Positions 24,815-36,185 of a stretch of DNA of 38,928 nt are shown piece by piece. Below the pieces are notes generated by a model. The model was not told the DNA's origin and ran no database searches. It saw only the letters and a program-made list of their open reading frames with translations. A program made the translations under genes and the position numbers. Location: NCBI GenBank assembly GCA_021774625.1, contig JAJFIV010000022.1, positions 1-38,928 of the forward strand, in the 5' to 3' direction. Positions within the stretch are counted from its first letter, which is position 1, and the number at the start of each line of letters is the position of its first letter. Source of the stretch: Alphaproteobacteria bacterium. GTDB lineage: Bacteria > Pseudomonadota > Alphaproteobacteria > Sphingomonadales > JAKSBY01.

Positions 24815-24886
24815 CCGTTCGCACTGAGTAGCCCAAAGGGCGTATCGAAGTGCGGAGATTGCCTCCATCCTTCGATACGCCATGGC
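24815..24886. repeat. REP-like inverted pair, second arm split by an insertion
   Basis: Arm 1 (24815-24850) starts CCGTTCGCACTGAGTAGCCC and ends GGGCGTATCGAAG. Arm 2 starts as CTTCGATACGCC at 24870-24881. GGCGTATCGAAG and CTTCGATACGCC are a perfect 12-base inverted pair. The rest of arm 2, CACTCAGGATGAACGG, is found only after 25054, beyond the 162-bp element. The words CTTCGATACGCC and ACTCAGGATGAACGG belong together in a widely scattered proteobacterial repeat. Confidence 0.7.
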
Positions 24887-25048
24887 TAGAGTCTTTTCGG
24901 AATAGATTGACGCAATTTGATGGCTGGAGAGGGCTGTTCGGTCAGGCGCGGCCTTTGCCCGATGCGCCGCATCGGTTTCGGAAAGACGCCTTGCCACAGT
25001 CCAAAATCATCCCGGTCAAATGGGTCAACCTAATCAGAAAAGACTCTA
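24887..25048. mobile_element. 162-bp MITE-like element with about 33-bp inverted ends
   Basis: The left end (24887-24920, beginning TAGAGTCTTTTC) and right end (25016-25048, ending GAAAAGACTCTA) match at roughly 28 of 33 positions as inverted repeats. The interior of about 95 bases is non-coding. The ends begin and finish with TA, as expected for insertion at a TA with duplication (the IS630/Tc1 habit), and the element splits a REP arm. A second copy of the right end lies at 5215-5247. No transposase is present, so movement would need one supplied from elsewhere. Confidence 0.65.
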
Positions 25049-25073
25049 AGCTGTGGCACTCAGGATGAACGGG
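25049..25073. repeat. Displaced outer part of the split REP arm
   Basis: CACTCAGGATGAACGG (within 25057-25073) is the expected outer half of the REP arm that begins at 24870. Removing 24887-25048 plus one duplicated TA rejoins the arm. Confidence 0.55.
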
Positions 25074-25112
25074 AGCGCTTCCGTCAAAAGGTGGAAGGCT
25101 TTAGACCGGGCT

Positions 25113-25586
25113 CTATTTATACTGGACTTTCTCGACTTCGTAATATTTTTCGCCGGACGGCGTAATGACTTCCACCTCTTCACCGGCGGATTTGCCGATC
25201 AGAGCCCGGCCCAGGGGCGATGTATAGGAAATGCGGCCGTTTTTGGCGTCCGCCTCAAAAGCACCGACAATCTGATAGACGATTTTTTTATCCTCTTCAT
25301 CCACCAGGGTCACGGTGGCGCCAAACTTGATGCTGTCGCCGGACATGGCCGAGGGGTCTATTACATCCGCCCGGCCCAGCCGGTCTTCCAGCTCCATAAC
25401 CCGGGCTTCGATAAAGCCCTGCTGTTCCTTGGCGGCATGATATTCGGCATTTTCCGAAAGATCGCCATGTTCGCGCGCCACTTCAATCGCCTTGATCACC
25501 GACGGCCGGTCGATGGTCTTCAGCTGCAGAAGCTCTTCGCGAGCCGCTTCATACCCTGTGATCAGCATTGGTACCCGTTCCTGCAT
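25113..25586 (-). CDS. greA: Transcript cleavage factor GreA
   Basis: The protein has 157 residues. It rescues backtracked RNA polymerase by stimulating transcript cleavage. The N-terminal coiled coil (about 1-75) carries the acidic tip in [20 protein letters not shown] with the catalytic Asp and Glu. The C-terminal FKBP-like domain has the signature [20 protein letters not shown]. The length is normal. It lies about 105 bases downstream of carB on the same strand, an order common in alphaproteobacteria. Confidence 0.96.
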   Translation of the reverse strand: MQERVPMLITGYEAAREELLQLKTIDRPSVIKAIEVAREHGDLSENAEYHAAKEQQGFIEARVMELEDRLGRADVIDPSAMSGDSIKFGATVTLVDEEDKKIVYQIVGAFEADAKNGRISYTSPLGRALIGKSAGEEVEVITPSGEKYYEVEKVQYK

Positions 25587-25692
25587 TGCCTTCTGGCTCC
25601 CACTTATTCGGGCTAAAATGTCAAAAAAACACCTGGCGCCGAGTGATATCAGCGCATACAGGCGTTCGGTTTTCCCGTAATTTCCTTATTTC

Positions 25693-28956
<3,264 letters not shown>

Positions 28957-28983
28957 GGGTTATGGTATTCCTTGAGGATTCCA

Positions 28984-29075
28984 CCCTCACCCCGACCCTC
29001 TCCCTCGGAGGGAGAGGGAGACTAGTACTGTGCTTCTTCCCTCTCCCATGGGGGGAGAGGGTTAGGGTGAGGGGG
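28984..29075. repeat. REP-like palindromic pair, left of DUF559
   Basis: Two arms in inverted order: 28984-29020 (CCCTCACCCCGACCCTCTCC, then CTCGGAGGGAGAGGGAG) and 29039-29075 (CCCTCTCCCATGGGGGGAGA, then GGGTTAGGGTGAGGG). Each arm is itself nearly palindromic, and a large double hairpin can form. It could stall or end transcription between carA and carB. Confidence 0.8.
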
Positions 29076-29095
29076 TATTTATAGTAAGGTAAGAT

Positions 29096-29443
29096 ATGAT
29101 TCATACTGCTCAATACCAACGCAGCCGCACCCTGCGTCAAAATCAGACCGAAGCGGAAAAGAAGCTCTGGTTCGCACTGCGCGACCGCAGACTGGCGGGT
29201 TATAAATTTACGCGGCAGATTCCTATCGGCTCCTACATCGCCGATTTTGTCTGCCGTGCGCACAAGCTTGTGATTGAAGCCGATGGCGGTCAGCATTCGG
29301 ATAATCCAGATGATGCAGAACGCACCCAAGCCATTGAACAGGCCGGTTATCATGTTCTTCGCTTTTGGAACAATGAAGTCCTGCAAAATCTGGATGGTGT
29401 TTTGGAGAACATTCTTCTTACCTTGAAGGAACTTGAAAGATAG
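29096..29443 (+). CDS. DUF559 (PD-D/ExK, Vsr-like) endonuclease-domain protein
   Basis: The protein has 115 residues. After a basic start (QRSRTLRQNQTEAEKKLWFA, then LRDRRLAGYKFTRQ) comes the nuclease core GSYIADFVCRAHKLVIEADG followed by GQH. Asp50, Glu61 and Asp63 are the likely metal ligands, and QH at 66-67 is typical of DUF559. The C-terminal helix follows RFWNNEVLQNLDGVLENIL. The fold is shared with the Vsr mismatch endonuclease. No in vivo role is established for the family; members are often found beside palindromic repeats, as here. It lies opposite to the car genes and has its own short leader. Confidence 0.88.
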   Translation: MIHTAQYQRSRTLRQNQTEAEKKLWFALRDRRLAGYKFTRQIPIGSYIADFVCRAHKLVIEADGGQHSDNPDDAERTQAIEQAGYHVLRFWNNEVLQNLDGVLENILLTLKELER

Positions 29444-29446
29444 GCT

Positions 29447-29532
29447 CCTCACCCCGACCCTCTCCCTCGGAGGGAGAGGGAGAACAGGAACGAAATGCCC
29501 TCTCCTTTCGAGGGAGAGGGTCGGGGTGAGGG
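29447..29532. repeat. REP-like palindromic pair, right of DUF559
   Basis: Arms 29447-29482 (CCTCACCCCGACCCTCTCCC, then TCGGAGGGAGAGGGAG) and 29498-29532 (CCCTCTCCTTTCGAGGGAGA, then GGGTCGGGGTGAGGG) are inverted to each other. The first arm is identical to the first arm of the left pair. The pair starts four bases after the DUF559 stop codon. Confidence 0.8.
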
Positions 29533-29550
29533 TGAATCCAATCCTGCCCA

Positions 29551-30723
29551 TCAAACCTTCCCCACCATCACTTTGAACCGGTCGAACAGATAATGGCTGT
29601 CTTCCGGGCCGGGGGAGGCTTCGGGGTGATACTGGACGGCGAAGACCGGTTTGCGTTTGGCTTTGAAGCCGCAGATGGTGCCGTCGAACAGGGAGCGGTG
29701 GGTGACTTTGAGGCCGACGGGAAAATCCCCGTCATCGACGGTGAAGCCGTGATTCATCGAGGTGATTTCCACCTTGCCGGTTTCCAGATCCTTCACCGGA
29801 TGGTTGGCGCCGCGATGGCCTTGATGCATTTTGGAGGTCCTGGCCCCAAGCGCCAATGACAGAAGCTGATGACCGAGACAGATGCCGAAAATGGGCGTGC
29901 CGGTCCTGATCAGGTCTTTCAGCACGGGAATGGCGTACTCCCCGGTCGCCGCCGGATCGCCGGGACCGTTGGAAAGAAACACGCCATCCGGTTTGTACCG
30001 CAGGATCATTTCCGCATCGGCCAGACACGGCACCACCGTGACTTTTGCGCCGATACTGGAAAGACAGCGCAGGATATTTTGTTTGATGCCGTAATCAACG
30101 GCGACCACATGAAAGTCCGGTTTTTTCTGGACGCCATAGCCTACGCCAAGTTCCCAATGGGTCCGGTCCCACTGATAGGTCTGGGTGCAGGAGACTTCCT
30201 TCGCCAGATCCATGCCCTGAAGGCCGGGCCAGTTTTTCGCCCTGGCCCTTAGCGCACCGAGATTGAACCTGCCGTTCTTTTTATGAGCAATCACCCCGTT
30301 GGGCGCACCCTTTTCGCGGATCAAACGGGTCAGCCGCCGCGTATCGACCCCGGAAATGCCGATCAGGCCATTGGACCGCGCCCAATCGGATAAAGGTGTG
30401 TCAGAACGGAAATTCGCCGGCGCGGTCACGCCTTCGCGCAAAATAAAACCCCGCGCCGCCGGGGTTGTTGTCTCGATATCGTCCGCATTCGTTCCCACAT
30501 TGCCGATATGCGGAAAGGTGAAGGTAATGATCTGCCCGGCATAGGACGGGTCGGTGAGAATTTCCTGATAGCCGGTCATGGCCGTATTGAAACAGACTTC
30601 GCCCACGGCGTCGCCCGTGGCGCCGAGCCCTTCGCCCCAGAAAACCGTCCCGTCAGCCAGCACCAATACCGCCGTCGCTTCCCTCTGGTTTAGCGGCGGC
30701 GCACTTGTGGCTTGTGACGGCAT
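29551..30723 (-). CDS. carA: Carbamoyl-phosphate synthase, small (glutaminase) subunit
   Basis: The protein has 390 residues. It releases ammonia from glutamine for CarB. The N-terminal domain (about 15-150) has AVLVLADGTVFWGEGLGATG and VCFNTAMTGYQEILTDPSYA. The class I glutamine amidotransferase domain (about 205-385) has the nucleophile Cys in FGICLGHQLLSLALGA and the His-Glu pair in FAVQYHPEASPGPEDS. It is first in the carA-carB-greA direction. A well-formed promoter lies about 100 bases upstream. Confidence 0.97.
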   Translation of the reverse strand: MPSQATSAPPLNQREATAVLVLADGTVFWGEGLGATGDAVGEVCFNTAMTGYQEILTDPSYAGQIITFTFPHIGNVGTNADDIETTTPAARGFILREGVTAPANFRSDTPLSDWARSNGLIGISGVDTRRLTRLIREKGAPNGVIAHKKNGRFNLGALRARAKNWPGLQGMDLAKEVSCTQTYQWDRTHWELGVGYGVQKKPDFHVVAVDYGIKQNILRCLSSIGAKVTVVPCLADAEMILRYKPDGVFLSNGPGDPAATGEYAIPVLKDLIRTGTPIFGICLGHQLLSLALGARTSKMHQGHRGANHPVKDLETGKVEITSMNHGFTVDDGDFPVGLKVTHRSLFDGTICGFKAKRKPVFAVQYHPEASPGPEDSHYLFDRFKVMVGKV

Positions 30724-30823
30724 TGGGTTCCGGTTCCTGGATCAAAATTTTCTGGTCTTTTTCAGCCAAAGGATTCGCCTGATGCCGCGAATTTTCAGCC
30801 TGCCCCGTGACCAAATTGCCGGG

Positions 30824-30852
30824 ACAATAAGCAAAAGCCCATTCCCCGTCAA
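30824..30852 (-). promoter_or_regulatory. Promoter of carA
   Basis: On the minus strand TTGACG (30847-30852), 17 bases, then TATTGT (30824-30829), a good match to sigma-70 consensus. It predicts a leader of about 95 bases. I see no clear attenuator in it. Confidence 0.6.
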
Positions 30853-30910
30853 GGAATCTCACAATAAAAAATATTATTTATTTTCAATGAGTTAAAATGA
30901 AATATGACGT

Positions 30911-30939
30911 TTGCGTAAATTTTTTATTTCCGTTATGAT
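30911..30939 (+). promoter_or_regulatory. Promoter of the GatB/YqeY-dnaG-rpoD cluster
   Basis: TTGCGT (30911-30916), 17 bases, then TATGAT (30934-30939), which matches the -10 consensus at five of six positions. It lies about 40 bases before the GatB/YqeY start and is divergent from the carA promoter. Confidence 0.55.
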
Positions 30940-30978
30940 GGCCGCTTCCGATTCTTTTAGGTAAGGGGCCGGCGCCTC

Positions 30979-31434
30979 ATGTTGCGTGATCAGTTAAAAG
31001 AGACATTAAAAGATGCCATGCGGGCAAAAAATGCGCGCAAGGTCGCTACCATCCGCCTTATCCTTGCTGCCGTCAAAGACCGTGATATCGCGATCCGCAC
31101 GGAAAAAGGCGATGAAGAGGATGATGATATTGTGCTGCTGAACATCCTTGGCAAGATGATCAAACAGCGCCGCGAAAGCATTAAGGCCTATGAAGAGGGC
31201 GGACGCTGTGAGTTGGCGGAGCGCGAGCGGGAGGAAATTGCCGTAATTGAGGAATTTCTGCCGAAACAGCTGTCCGAAGAAGAAATCAGCACAGTTTCCA
31301 AAAGTGCGATTGCGGAACTTGAGGCAACGGGGCTTAAGGATATCGGCCGGGTTATGGGCGTGTTGAAAGCCCGGTATGCGGGCCAGATGGATTTCGCCAA
31401 GGCATCGGCTGAGGTCAAGGCGATTCTTTCCTGA
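30979..31434 (+). CDS. GatB/YqeY-domain protein
   Basis: The protein has 151 residues, related to the C-terminal tRNA-binding region of the GatB amidotransferase subunit. It has the typical opening RDQLKETLKDAMRAKNARKV, the conserved MIKQRRESIKAYEEGGRCEL (about 53-72), and the C-terminal helical QSEE-type domain from EFLPKQLSEEEI. Its role as a stand-alone protein is uncertain, perhaps tRNA-related. It comes 65 bases before dnaG, an arrangement common in bacteria. Confidence 0.92.
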   Translation: MLRDQLKETLKDAMRAKNARKVATIRLILAAVKDRDIAIRTEKGDEEDDDIVLLNILGKMIKQRRESIKAYEEGGRCELAEREREEIAVIEEFLPKQLSEEEISTVSKSAIAELEATGLKDIGRVMGVLKARYAGQMDFAKASAEVKAILS

Positions 31435-31499
31435 TTGGATCGGATATCCCGAAACCCTGAAATCCTTGTTATTTTCCGCTCTGGACGGCAAAAAGACAT

Positions 31500-33404
31500 A
31501 TGCGGTTTTCGAACGATTTTCTGGATGAGCTGCGCATGCGCCTGCCGCTGGCCGATGTTATCGGCCGGAAAGTGAAGCTTGTGCGCAAGGGGCGCGAACT
31601 CAGTGGTCTCTGTCCCTTCCACAATGAAAAAACACCATCCTTCACCGTGGCGGAGGACAAGGGCTTTTATCATTGTTTCGGCTGCGGCGCCCATGGCGAT
31701 GTGATCAAGTTCGTGATGAATACCGAGGGGCTGGTTTTTCCGGAAGCGGTCGAGCGGCTTGCCCATCAGGCCGGCCTGCAGCTGCCGGACTTCAGCCCGG
31801 AAGATCAGGAAAAGGCGGAAACCCGCAAAAATCTCTATGAGGTGATGGCAACGGCGGCCGGCTGGTTCCAAAGCCAGCTTAAGACCAGCAGCGGGGAAGC
31901 GGCCCGCGCCTATGCGGAAGGACGCGGTCTTGACCATCAGATCCTTGAAGATTTTGGCATAGGCTTTGCGCCCGCCAGCCGCACGGCGCTGAAGGAAGCG
32001 CTAAGCGCCCGTAAAATCACTGAAAGCCAGATGTGTGACGCCGGGCTGCTGATCAAACCGGAGGACGGCAGCCCGTCCTATGACCGCTTCCGCAACCGCA
32101 TCATGTTCCCCATTCTGGACAGCCATGGCCGGGTGATTGCCTTTGGCGGCCGGGCCATGGACTCCTCGCCCGCCAAATATCTTAATTCCCCGGAAACGCC
32201 GTTGTTCCACAAGGGCCGGGTCCTGTATCATTATCTCGGCGCCCGCAAGGCCGCGTTCGATTCCGGGCAGGTGATCGCGGTTGAAGGCTATATGGACGTC
32301 ATTGCGCTGGTTATGGCCGGCATTCGTGAAGCCGTGGCCCCGCTTGGCACCGCGCTGACCGAACAACAGATTGCCCTTTTATGGCGCCTGGCGCCGGAAC
32401 CCATTCTCTGCTTTGATGGCGATAAGGCCGGGGTCAAGGCCGCGCACCGGGCCATTGAGCGCGTATTGCCGGACCTCCGCCCAGGCTTTTCCCTGCGCTT
32501 TGCCCTGCTGCCGGACGGCCATGATCCCGATAGCCTGATCGCGGAAGGAGGCCGCGACGCTTTTGACGCTGTGCTGGCATCCGCCAAAAGTCTTTCGGAA
32601 ATGCTGTGGCTCAGCCTGACCGAAAGCGCCGATATCTCAACCCCGGAACGCCGCGCCGGACTTGAGAAAAAAATATTCGATACATTAAGGCCGGTGAAAG
32701 ACGCCAAGGTGCTGTCTTTTTACCAGTCGGAATTCGGCAGACGGCTGAAAGAGCTGTTCCGCGGTTCCCCCCGTAAAGCCGCCGGCCGTTTCAACCGGGA
32801 CAAAAACCAGTTTGGCCGCGACAAAGGCCGTCCCCTGCCTTCACGCCCCAGACCCAGCGGTCTTTTAAAGACGCGGCTTGGCCGCGCAAAAGGCAGTGCC
32901 CCGGTGGTTCAGCATATTGAAGAAATTCTGATTCTCACGATCCTGAACCATCCGGACCTGCTGAACCGTCATTTTGAAGACTTTTCCGTAATTGGTTTCT
33001 CGTCCGCAGAACTTGACAAAGTGCGATCTGCAATCATAGGAACATTTTCCGGGAAAGAAGGGCTTGACCGGGAGACCCTGAAGACCCATTTGATAACAAA
33101 TGGTTTCGGGGCATTTTATGACCGGCTGATGGCGCAGGATACCTACCGGATCGTTTGGTCCGCATGGCCCGATGCCGATATTACGGATGCTGAAAGCGGC
33201 TGGATACACACACTGAACAGGCTTCACCATATTCAGTCGCTTGAACGGGAAAGGAAAAAAGCCGAAGACGCCCTGGCTGAAGACTTCACGGACGAAGGTC
33301 TCAGCCGGCTGAAAGCTATTCAACAAGCCATTCAAGCCGCTGCCGGGAACGAAGCGGACGTTGATGGCTATGGCCTGTCTTCGGAACACAGGCAGTTATA
33401 TTAA
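31500..33404 (+). CDS. dnaG: DNA primase DnaG
   Basis: The protein has 634 residues. It synthesises RNA primers for replication. The N-terminal zinc ribbon has Cys38, His41, Cys59 and Cys62 (LCPFHNEKTPSFT, FYHCFGCGAHGD). The RNA-polymerase core follows (about 110-430), with the metal-binding TOPRIM motifs VEGYMDVIAL and CFDGDKAGVKAA. The C-terminal helicase-binding domain (about 440-625) is divergent, as usual. Between them a basic stretch (RKAAGRFNRDKNQFGRDKGR) forms the linker. It stands directly before rpoD. Confidence 0.97.
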   Translation: MRFSNDFLDELRMRLPLADVIGRKVKLVRKGRELSGLCPFHNEKTPSFTVAEDKGFYHCFGCGAHGDVIKFVMNTEGLVFPEAVERLAHQAGLQLPDFSPEDQEKAETRKNLYEVMATAAGWFQSQLKTSSGEAARAYAEGRGLDHQILEDFGIGFAPASRTALKEALSARKITESQMCDAGLLIKPEDGSPSYDRFRNRIMFPILDSHGRVIAFGGRAMDSSPAKYLNSPETPLFHKGRVLYHYLGARKAAFDSGQVIAVEGYMDVIALVMAGIREAVAPLGTALTEQQIALLWRLAPEPILCFDGDKAGVKAAHRAIERVLPDLRPGFSLRFALLPDGHDPDSLIAEGGRDAFDAVLASAKSLSEMLWLSLTESADISTPERRAGLEKKIFDTLRPVKDAKVLSFYQSEFGRRLKELFRGSPRKAAGRFNRDKNQFGRDKGRPLPSRPRPSGLLKTRLGRAKGSAPVVQHIEEILILTILNHPDLLNRHFEDFSVIGFSSAELDKVRSAIIGTFSGKEGLDRETLKTHLITNGFGAFYDRLMAQDTYRIVWSAWPDADITDAESGWIHTLNRLHHIQSLERERKKAEDALAEDFTDEGLSRLKAIQQAIQAAAGNEADVDGYGLSSEHRQLY

Positions 33405-33480
33405 CCGGCGGCTGTTAAGTCTGCCGAAATGTATTTATCAGAAGTTCGTAGCATGCGGACTTTCTTTGCGAGGGTAGTCC

Positions 33481-35532
33481 ATGGTGACGAAAACGTCTTC
33501 AGTGAAAGAAACAGCGGAAACCGAAGAAGAAGGCGATACGCCTCTGATCGGGTCTGCCGAAAAAGCGGTCAAGAAAATGGTCGCCCGGGCCAGAGAGCGC
33601 GGCTATATCTCATATGACGAGTTAAATGCCGCCCTGCCCCAGGATGAAATGTCTTCGGAAAAGATTGAAGATATCATGACCATGCTGTCCGAAATGGGCA
33701 TCAATGTGACCGATGCCGACGACCCGGAAGAGGGGGCGGCACCCTCAGAGGATAAAAATAAGAAAGACACCGACAAGGAAGAAACCAAGGAAGAGTTCAA
33801 GGTCACACAAAAGGCCAATGAAATCGACCGGACCGACGATCCCGTGCGGATGTATCTCAGGGAAATGGGGACGGTCGAGTTGTTATCGCGGGAAGGCGAG
33901 ATTGCCATCGCCAAACGGATCGAGGCCGGGCGCGACACCATGATCGAGGGGCTGTGTGAAAGCCCGCTGACCTTCCAGGCGATCATCGAATGGGCGGAAC
34001 AGCTTAATTTCGGGGAAATCCTGCTGCGCGACATTATCGATCTTGAGGCCACCGTCGGCAAGGATCCGGTTCAGAACAACAATAACGCCGGCAATGACGA
34101 TGAAGAGGAGGAAGCCGCCACGGACAAGGGTACGGAAGTAGCCGGCGATACAGAACCTGCTGCTGAGGCTGCCCCTGCGGAAGAGGGCAGCGAAACATCT
34201 GAAGACGGCAATGAAGCGGACAAAGCCCGGACAGAAGAAGACGAGGATGACGACGATGAAGTCAATCTGTCCCTCGCCGCGATGGAAGAGCTGCTGAAGC
34301 CGCAGGCCCTTGACCAGTTTACCCTGCTGACCTCAACCTACAAGAAATTCGCCAAACTTCAGGAAGCGCGGCTGAAGGCCGTTGCCGCCAATGGCGCCCT
34401 GTCCAATGCGCAGGAGAAAAAATATAAGGCGCTCAAAAAAGAGCTGACGGCGCTGGTCGCCAGCATGCATTTCAACAATAACCGCATCGAACAGCTGGTC
34501 GATCAGTTATACGGGCTGAACAAGCGGCTGCTGTCGCTTGGCGGGCGCCTTTTAAGACTTGCGGAAAGCCACAAGGTGCCACGCAAGGCCTTCCTCTACG
34601 AATATATGGGCAATGAGGTTGAAACCCACTGGCTGGAACGGGTCGGAAAACTCCCGGGCAAGGGCTGGAAAGACTTTGTCCGGGCGGAAGCCGCGGTTGT
34701 TGAAAATATCCGCGATCAGGTGGCGGACGTCAGCAACAGTGTCGGCCTGCAGGTCGGTGAATTCCGCCGCATCGTCCACACGGTGCAGAAGGGTGAAAAG
34801 GAAGCCCGCATCGCCAAGAAGGAAATGGTGGAAGCCAATTTGCGGCTGGTGATCTCCATCGCGAAGAAATACACCAATCGCGGCCTGCAATTCCTCGATC
34901 TCATTCAGGAAGGCAATATCGGCCTGATGAAGGCGGTTGATAAATTTGAGTATCGCCGGGGCTATAAATTCTCGACTTACGCCACCTGGTGGATCCGGCA
35001 GGCCATCACCCGTTCCATCGCCGATCAGGCCCGCACCATCCGCATTCCGGTGCATATGATCGAGACCATCAACAAGCTGGTCCGCACCTCGCGCCAGATG
35101 TTGCACGAAATCGGCCGCGAAGCGACGCCGGAGGAACTGGCGGAACGGCTCTCGATGCCGCTCGAAAAAGTCCGCAAGGTGATGAAGATCGCCAAGGAGC
35201 CGATCAGTCTGGAAACGCCCATCGGCGATGAAGAGGACAGCCATCTGGGCGATTTCATCGAGGACAAGAACGCCATTATCCCGGTCGATGCGGCTATTCA
35301 CTCAAACCTGCGGGAAACCACCACCCGCGTGCTGGCGTCACTGACGGCGCGCGAGGAACGGGTGCTCCGCATGCGCTTCGGCATCGGCATGAACACCGAT
35401 CACACGCTGGAGGAAGTCGGCCAGCAATTCTCGGTCACCCGCGAACGCATCCGTCAGATCGAGGCCAAGGCGCTCCGCAAGTTGAAACATCCGAGCCGGT
35501 CAAGGAAGCTCCGGAGTTTTCTGGATACCTGA
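33481..35532 (+). CDS. rpoD: Primary sigma factor RpoD (sigma-70)
   Basis: The protein has 683 residues. It is the housekeeping sigma subunit of RNA polymerase. Region 1.1 lies in the first 85 residues, region 1.2 in [20 protein letters not shown], and region 2 in [20 protein letters not shown] followed by [20 protein letters not shown]. Regions 3 and 4 follow, with the helix-turn-helix [20 protein letters not shown] near the end. Between regions 1.2 and 2 the non-conserved segment carries a long acidic tract (about residues 200-262: Asp/Glu runs mixed with Ala, Gly, Thr). GAGGG precedes the ATG. Confidence 0.98.
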   Translation: MVTKTSSVKETAETEEEGDTPLIGSAEKAVKKMVARARERGYISYDELNAALPQDEMSSEKIEDIMTMLSEMGINVTDADDPEEGAAPSEDKNKKDTDKEETKEEFKVTQKANEIDRTDDPVRMYLREMGTVELLSREGEIAIAKRIEAGRDTMIEGLCESPLTFQAIIEWAEQLNFGEILLRDIIDLEATVGKDPVQNNNNAGNDDEEEEAATDKGTEVAGDTEPAAEAAPAEEGSETSEDGNEADKARTEEDEDDDDEVNLSLAAMEELLKPQALDQFTLLTSTYKKFAKLQEARLKAVAANGALSNAQEKKYKALKKELTALVASMHFNNNRIEQLVDQLYGLNKRLLSLGGRLLRLAESHKVPRKAFLYEYMGNEVETHWLERVGKLPGKGWKDFVRAEAAVVENIRDQVADVSNSVGLQVGEFRRIVHTVQKGEKEARIAKKEMVEANLRLVISIAKKYTNRGLQFLDLIQEGNIGLMKAVDKFEYRRGYKFSTYATWWIRQAITRSIADQARTIRIPVHMIETINKLVRTSRQMLHEIGREATPEELAERLSMPLEKVRKVMKIAKEPISLETPIGDEEDSHLGDFIEDKNAIIPVDAAIHSNLRETTTRVLASLTAREERVLRMRFGIGMNTDHTLEEVGQQFSVTRERIRQIEAKALRKLKHPSRSRKLRSFLDT

Positions 35533-35565
35533 TCCCGGCCCAGCCCCTTTTTGCTCCATTGCCGC

Positions 35566-35644
35566 CTTCGACAGGCTCAGGGCGAACGGTAAAGGGTAAC
35601 TTTAACAAAAAGAAAACACAGCCGTTCGGGCTGAGCCTGTCGAA
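35566..35644. repeat. REP-like inverted pair after rpoD
   Basis: CTTCGACAGGCTCAGGGCGA (from 35566, ending ACGG at 35589) and CCGTTCGGGCTGAGCCTGTC (35622-35644, ending GAA) are inverted copies separated by 32 bases. This word is a common intergenic repeat in proteobacteria. It sits between the convergent ends of rpoD and the HPt gene and may protect or end transcripts. Confidence 0.8.
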
Positions 35645-35687
35645 ACCCGGATGACCAACGCAATCTCAGCAGACCAACCACGAAACC

Positions 35688-35742
35688 CCGCCAAGATGGG
35701 AATTGGCGGAGATGATCCGGAAAGCGGTTTTTGCCGCCAATT
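35688..35742. terminator. Three-part CCGCCAA/TTGGCGG/CCGCCAA structure
   Basis: CCGCCAA (35688-35694), AATTGGCGG (35701-35709) and CCGCCAATT (35734-35742) allow two mutually exclusive hairpins. The second is nine perfect pairs and is followed by AGGGTTTTT on the plus strand, so it may act as the terminator of the rpoD transcript. Confidence 0.4.
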
Positions 35743-35771
35743 AGGGTTTTTCGGCAGTTTTGATATCTCCA

Positions 35772-36185
35772 TCATTCGCCGGGCTCAATATCGTATTTGA
35801 CCAGCACGGCAGCGAGTTCACGCACCAGCACCCGTCCTTTCGGATGTTCACCTTTGAGCCGCTCCGCATAAATCAGGTCGATGGTGTCAAGGTGAACACG
35901 CAGGGCATCCTGTCCCTTCGAAGTCTGGTCAAGGGAGCGGATGACGTGACCCAGAAAGTTGGCGGCAACCGAAATCAGCGGCCAGCCGAGCGTTCCGGCC
36001 GCCCCCTTGATCCGGTACGCCAAGGCCGCAGCGGCCTGATAGTGTTCTTCCTCCGCAAATTTCCGCAGGCGCATAAGGTCCTCGCCTAGTTGCTCCTCAT
36101 AGCCACCCTGCAATTCCTCCAGGGCTTCTTCGGCCCGGCCGACGAGCCGCTTCATTTCATATTCAATGATACAGGAATCAACCAT
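35772..36185 (-). CDS. HPt-like protein lacking the phospho-histidine
   Basis: The protein has 137 residues from the ATG at 36185, which overlaps the end of the receiver gene by eight bases; longer frames run far into that gene. The centre reads ALAYRIKGAAGTLGWPLISV (about 54-73), which matches the HPt pattern A-H-x-L-K-G-A-A-x-x-L-G except that Tyr57 stands where the phosphorylated His should be. The flanking helices fit a four-helix HPt bundle. It therefore probably cannot relay phosphate in the normal way and may bind the partner receiver or sequester it. Translation is likely coupled to the upstream gene. Confidence 0.6.
   Translation of the reverse strand: MVDSCIIEYEMKRLVGRAEEALEELQGGYEEQLGEDLMRLRKFAEEEHYQAAAALAYRIKGAAGTLGWPLISVAANFLGHVIRSLDQTSKGQDALRVHLDTIDLIYAERLKGEHPKGRVLVRELAAVLVKYDIEPGE

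Larger units (their letters stand above)
28984..29532. mobile_element. REP-flanked DUF559 unit inserted between carB and carA
   Basis: A 549-base block consists of a palindromic REP-like pair, the DUF559 gene on the plus strand, and a second palindromic pair. The outermost arms are CCCTCACCCCGACCCTCTCC (from 28984) and GGGAGAGGGTCGGGGTGAGG (ending 29532), mirror images of each other. The block fills nearly the whole 594-base carA-carB gap. That it moved as one unit is inferred from symmetry and the odd position; no target duplication is seen. Confidence 0.55.

Noticed and set aside
28984-29532. CRISPR array
   Set aside because: The repeats are palindromic pairs around a gene, with no regular spacers and no cas genes in the window.
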